Of a stretch of DNA of 64,000 nucleotides, positions 61,467 through 64,000 are shown piece by piece. The notes under the pieces are model-generated. The model did no database searches. It saw only the letters and a program-made list of their open reading frames with translations, and had not been told where the DNA came from. The stretch's first letter is position 1. The number at the start of each line of letters is the position of its first letter. The DNA is taken from assembly GCA_027348115.1 (NCBI GenBank), contig DAIEQA010000097.1:1-64000 (forward strand), read 5' to 3'. The translations under genes were made by a program, and so were the position numbers. The stretch is from Fen-1258 sp027348115. Lineage in GTDB: Bacteria; Bacteroidota; Ignavibacteria; Ignavibacteriales; Melioribacteraceae.

Positions 61467-62135
61467 TCATTCTTTTATAATGTAGCCGACTCCGCGGACG
61501 GTATTAATAAGCTGCTTGTCAAATTCCTGGTCGATCTTTGACCTGAGTTTATTAATATAGACATCTATAACATTTGTCCCGCTGTCGAAATGAAAATCAT
61601 ATACGTGTTCAATTAATTTGGTTCGGGATACAATCTTGTTTTTATTACGAATCAAATATTCAAGTATGGAATATTCTCTCGGAGTTAAAATTATTTCTTT
61701 ATCGTCACGCGTTACTTTGTGCGTAACAAGATCCATTTTTAGATCTACTATGGAGAGCACATTGCTTTTCTGCGTTTCTTTTCTGCGAAGTAAGGCGCGA
61801 ACGCGGGCAACGAGCTCTTCAAACGCAAACGGTTTGGTAAGATAATCATCGGCACCGCTGTCCAGGCCATCCACCTTATCCTTGGTGCTGTCCTTAATTG
61901 TTAAAAGAAGAATCGGCGTTTCGATATTCTGGTTTCTCAATTCCTTTACCATTTGTATACCGTTCATATGGGGCATCATTATATCGCTAATAATTAAATC
62001 GTATTCATCGGCAAGCGTCATTTCTAATCCTTCTTTACCATTGCCGGCAATATCGACCTGAAAGAGTTCTTCTTCAAGACCTCTTTTAATAAATGCGGCT
62101 ACTTTCTTTTCGTCTTCTACAACCAGTATTCTCAT
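61467..62135 (-). CDS. OmpR/PhoB-family response regulator
   Basis: A 222-residue regulator: receiver domain with ILVVEDEKKVAAFI, phosphoacceptor Asp51 in LIISDIMMPHMNG, DYLTKPFAFEELVARVRALLRR, then a winged-helix DNA-binding domain with LTPREYSILEYLIRNKNKIVSRTKLIEHVYD and NVIDVYINKLRSKID ... VRGVGYIIKE. Its partner is the adjacent histidine kinase. It lies downstream of a K/A/E-rich exported-protein gene, but two terminators intervene. Confidence 0.95.
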   Translation of the reverse strand: MRILVVEDEKKVAAFIKRGLEEELFQVDIAGNGKEGLEMTLADEYDLIISDIMMPHMNGIQMVKELRNQNIETPILLLTIKDSTKDKVDGLDSGADDYLTKPFAFEELVARVRALLRRKETQKSNVLSIVDLKMDLVTHKVTRDDKEIILTPREYSILEYLIRNKNKIVSRTKLIEHVYDFHFDSGTNVIDVYINKLRSKIDQEFDKQLINTVRGVGYIIKE

Positions 62136-62146
62136 GTTTCTAAGAT

Positions 62147-62180
62147 AAAAAAAAAAGGAGAGTTGTTAAACTCTCCTTTT
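62147..62180 (-). terminator. Strong hairpin and T tract upstream of the response regulator gene
   Basis: On the minus strand a 12-bp perfect stem (62180-62169 with 62164-62153, four-base loop) is followed by a run of Ts (62152-62147). It lies 12 bp upstream of the response-regulator start, so transcription arriving from the K/A/E-rich gene must pass it. Confidence 0.85.
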
Positions 62181-62210
62181 AAAAGAAAACCGGAGCTGAC
62201 TGATTCCGGT
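62181..62210 (-). terminator. Terminator directly after the K/A/E-rich gene
   Basis: ACCGGA (62210-62205 on the minus strand) pairs with TCCGGT (62194-62189) around a 10-base loop and is followed by TTTTCTTTT (62189-62181), three bases after the stop codon. Confidence 0.75.
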
Positions 62211-62213
62211 AAA

Positions 62214-62513
62214 TTATTTTGCTTCTTTCTTTTCTGCTTTCTTTTCAGCTTTAGCTTCTTTCTTCGCTGCTTTTTCTTTCTTTTCCATCTTCATCTCTTT
62301 TTTAGCAGCTTTTTCTTTTTTCTCTACTTTTGCAGCTTTTGCTTTCTTTTCAGCTTTAGCTTCTTTTTTAGCAACTGCTTCTTTCTTTTCTGCTTTCTTT
62401 TCTACTTTTTCTGTCTTTGCTTTTTCGGCAGCTTTCTTTTGCGGCTGAGCTTGTGCAAAAACGTTAACGGATACAAAAGCAAGTAAAACTATTACTGCTA
62501 ATAACTTCTTCAT
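62214..62513 (-). CDS. Exported Lys/Ala/Glu-repeat low-complexity protein
   Basis: A 99-residue protein: a signal peptide (KKLLAVIVLLAFVSVNVFAQA), then about 78 residues made almost entirely of Lys, Ala and Glu with short repeats such as EKKAEKKEA, KKEAKAEKKAKAA and KKEMKMEKKEKAA. Such a sequence is expected to form a single long, highly charged alpha-helix or to be disordered; similar tails occur in AlgP/histone H1-like proteins, but this one is exported. It has a GGAG seven bases before the ATG. Downstream are two tandem terminators. The function is unknown; it could bind anionic polymers or membranes. Confidence 0.72.
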   Translation of the reverse strand: MKKLLAVIVLLAFVSVNVFAQAQPQKKAAEKAKTEKVEKKAEKKEAVAKKEAKAEKKAKAAKVEKKEKAAKKEMKMEKKEKAAKKEAKAEKKAEKKEAK

Positions 62514-62604
62514 TTGTTGCTCCTATGGCTTTTTATAATTTGTTGAATTTTATTAAAATCTACGAGAGAAACATAGGAGAGACAGATTAAAGAATTATTA
62601 AAGA

Positions 62605-62626
62605 AAGATTAAAATAAATTAATCTT
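62605..62626. promoter_or_regulatory. Candidate Rrf2/NsrR-type operator
   Basis: AAGATTAAAATAAATTAATC plus TT is a near-perfect dyad (AAGATTAA/TTAATCTT, six-base centre). The half-site AAGATTAATTT resembles the NsrR half-site AAGATGCATTT. It lies 72 bp upstream of the Rrf2 gene and 92 bp upstream of the divergent K/A/E-rich gene, in the shared promoter region. Confidence 0.5.
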
Positions 62627-62697
62627 TTTCTGTTTAATACATTATCTTACACCTCAAAAAAAGGGATTACTAATCGAATGAAATTCCGGAGGGGTTA

Positions 62698-63126
62698 ATG
62701 ACTGTATTTTTTTCGAAAGCATGTGAACTTGGTTTGCAAGCGGTTCTTTTTCTTTCTACAAAGGAGAAAAGGATTTTCAACGCTCTCGAAGTTTCTCAAG
62801 AATTAAAGGTTCCAAAGGAATTTGTGTCTAAAGTAATGCAGACTTTAACCAGCAGCGGAATTGTCGGCTCGAAAAAAGGGAAGAACGGCGGATTCTATCT
62901 TGCAAAAGAACCGCGCGACATTAAACTAATTGATATTGTACAAGCCATTGACGGGTTGGAATTGTTTAATTCTTGCGTTCTGGGATTTCCCGGCTGCTCT
63001 TCCGAAGCACCATGCCCGGTACACGATAAGTGGGGCGTACTGCGCAATGAGGCATTTAAAATGCTAAGCGAAGAAACCCTTGAACATCTTAAAAAAAAGG
63101 CAGCATATAAAATCGCTTCGTTATAA
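62698..63126 (+). CDS. Rrf2 family transcriptional regulator with three conserved cysteines
   Basis: A 142-residue winged-helix regulator. It begins FFSKACELGLQAVLFLS, the Rrf2 helix 1, with the recognition helix region VPKEFVSKVMQTLTSSGIVGSKKGKNGGFYLAK. The Cys pattern CVLGFPGCSSEAPC (C-x6-C-x5-C) is that of Fe-S-binding members such as NsrR and IscR, followed by PVHDKW. The cluster would sense nitric oxide or Fe-S status. GGAGGGG precedes the ATG by seven bases. Next to it, on the other strand, is a methyltransferase and a RIC-type Fe-S repair gene, which supports a NO/Fe-S role. The specific regulon is inferred. Confidence 0.9.
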   Translation: MTVFFSKACELGLQAVLFLSTKEKRIFNALEVSQELKVPKEFVSKVMQTLTSSGIVGSKKGKNGGFYLAKEPRDIKLIDIVQAIDGLELFNSCVLGFPGCSSEAPCPVHDKWGVLRNEAFKMLSEETLEHLKKKAAYKIASL

Positions 63127-63128
63127 TT

Positions 63129-63890
63129 CTATTTAATAGCCTCTATAAATAGATCCTTTGATTCCGAACTCAAATATTTTTGAAGCGCGAAATTGCCGTA
63201 ACATTTTAATTTAGAAAACCCTGCGTTCTTCAAAACCGCTAAAAGCTTCTTTTGCGAGTGGGGAAAATGTTTAGTGCTTATCAATTGAAAATCTTTTGGT
63301 CTTGCCGTATCAAAAGTTAAAATGTTAAATCGAATAAGGTCGTTAAAGAAATCATAAAACCGAATTATTGTTTTTCCTTCCCGGTTAGCTATGTTGTTTA
63401 TTCTTTTGTTCTCAGCTATTATTTTTTTGTAATTCAGAATGTGTATAAACAATTTGCCGCCCGGCATCAACAAACCGTATATCCTTTCCAAAGCCGATGA
63501 CAAGTTATAGGCATTAAGATGCGCAACTGTATTGCCGACACAAACAACGGAATTAAATTTGTTTTTGTATTTCTTCGGAAGCGCGCTAATGGAATTGATT
63601 TTGAATTCAATTTCCGTATTGTACTTTTTAGCATTTAGCTTGGCCGTTTCTATCATTTGAGAGGAGACATCAAATGCCGTAACGGTATGGCCGTTCTTAG
63701 CCAGAGCAATCGAATCCAAACCAATACCGCAGCCAAGATCGGCGATAACACATGTTTGCGGAAAAATATTTTTGTAAGCCGAGATTCTCAATTCCATATT
63801 TTTTTCAAAATCAATCATCTGCTCGTAAAAATCCGAGGCTGCATCATAAAATTTTTCTGCGGAAAGAGGTTTTGCCGGTTTAGAATTCAT
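63129..63890 (-). CDS. Class I SAM-dependent methyltransferase
   Basis: A 253-residue methyltransferase. The SAM-binding motif is VIADLGCGIGLDSIALAKNG, followed by VTAFDVSSQMIETAKLNAKK with the Asp that binds the ribose and SVVCVGNTVAHLN. Methyltransferase_25/11 type. The substrate is not evident. The gene is 18 bp downstream of the RIC-type gene whose end is visible at 63909-64000, so they are likely in one operon that includes Fe-S repair. Confidence 0.87.
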   Translation of the reverse strand: MNSKPAKPLSAEKFYDAASDFYEQMIDFEKNMELRISAYKNIFPQTCVIADLGCGIGLDSIALAKNGHTVTAFDVSSQMIETAKLNAKKYNTEIEFKINSISALPKKYKNKFNSVVCVGNTVAHLNAYNLSSALERIYGLLMPGGKLFIHILNYKKIIAENKRINNIANREGKTIIRFYDFFNDLIRFNILTFDTARPKDFQLISTKHFPHSQKKLLAVLKNAGFSKLKCYGNFALQKYLSSESKDLFIEAIK

Positions 63891-63908
63891 TTTATACCAT
63901 TATTAACA

Positions 63909-64000
63909 CTATAATTTAAGAAGTTCTTCTTCCAACTCAATGGCCCGCGGGAATAAAATGTTATTTTCCAGGTGAACATGCTTGTGCAAATCTTTTTCGA
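63909..64000 (-). CDS. RIC/YtfE/ScdA-type iron-sulfur cluster repair di-iron protein, C-terminal end
   Basis: The last 30 codons of a gene that enters from the right edge. They read EKDLHKHVHLENNILFPRAI, then ELEEELLKL and a TAG. The HxHxExxxLFPRA pattern is the C-terminal di-iron hemerythrin-like signature of the RIC (YtfE/ScdA/NorA) family, which repairs Fe-S clusters damaged by nitric oxide or peroxide. It fits the neighbouring Rrf2 regulator. Only the end of the gene is visible. Confidence 0.85.
   Translation of the reverse strand, partial: EKDLHKHVHLENNILFPRAIELEEELLKL

Noticed and set aside
62163..62486. Long plus-strand Phe/Leu/Cys-rich open frame opposite the K/A/E gene
   Set aside because: It is the mirror of the Lys/Ala/Glu codons on the other strand. 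The minus frame has a proper signal peptide and ribosome-binding site.
1..64000. CRISPR arrays, prophage, insertion sequences, integrons, tRNA or rRNA genes
   Set aside because: No direct-repeat array, transposase, integrase or terminal inverted repeats were found, and I recognised no tRNA cloverleaf or rRNA sequence by eye; a tRNAscan run would be decisive.

Overview
The window reads as chromosomal DNA of a free-living bacterium of the Bacteroidota/Ignavibacteriota (Chlorobi) lineage, most likely Ignavibacteria. The main evidence is a type IX secretion C-terminal sorting domain at 45707-46993 with the motif YQNFPNPFNPSTEI, which is typical of Ignavibacteria. Supporting evidence is the many Bacteroidota-type families (CarboxypepD_reg/TonB receptor, outer-membrane beta-barrels with MKK...AQ signal peptides, DUF5683, DUF4922), dense A+T-rich spacers and frequent TTG/GTG starts. 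No plasmid, phage, IS or CRISPR hallmark was seen, and I recognised no rRNA or tRNA gene.

Layout. 1-11.3 kb: the 5' part of an ECF sigma factor, a nitroreductase, an exported protein, a diheme cytochrome c, two outer-membrane barrels, a bile-acid/Na+ symporter-like protein, a Rieske lipoprotein, a long U32 (RlhA-like) protein, a TonB-dependent receptor followed by a possible 28-residue membrane peptide, and a membrane-anchored AraC regulator. 11.4-24 kb: pbpC, aldo/keto reductase, zinc alcohol dehydrogenase, exonuclease III, a DUF3795 gene broken by one amber codon, YciI, a DMT transporter, and a giant thioester alpha-2-macroglobulin lipoprotein, the usual partner of PbpC. 24-33.3 kb: a small membrane protein, clpB, then mnmE-mnmG-rsmG with two parS-like palindromes between mnmE and mnmG, a SIR2-like protein and a PadR regulator.

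33.3-41 kb holds small metabolic and detoxification enzymes (lipoprotein, FMN reductase, MBL hydrolase, then a tightly packed plus-strand run GNAT-YciI-DinB-NAT-GNAT-esterase-DUF84 and, after a short gap, PhzF). 41.1-55.5 kb is the most distinctive part. A five-gene operon joins a surface lipoprotein, a GAF/sigma-54 activator, a Ser/Thr kinase with PEGA domain, a Kelch/T9SS surface protein and a DUF5683 protein. It is followed by a good sigma-54 promoter match and hairpin, a STAS protein, a second U32 protein, and a PAS histidine kinase / NtrC regulator / STAS / SpoIIE-phosphatase cluster. Sigma-54 activation, Hanks-type phosphorylation and partner switching are thus interleaved.

55.5-64 kb: DUF4922 plus GT2 glycosyltransferase (overlapping), a small exported protein, an RlpA-like protein, an outer-membrane barrel, an OmpR/HK two-component pair downstream of a Lys/Ala/Glu-repeat exported protein, and at the right edge an Rrf2 regulator with three cysteines, a methyltransferase and the end of a RIC/YtfE/ScdA Fe-S repair protein. 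The last group suggests a nitric-oxide or Fe-S stress locus running out of the window.
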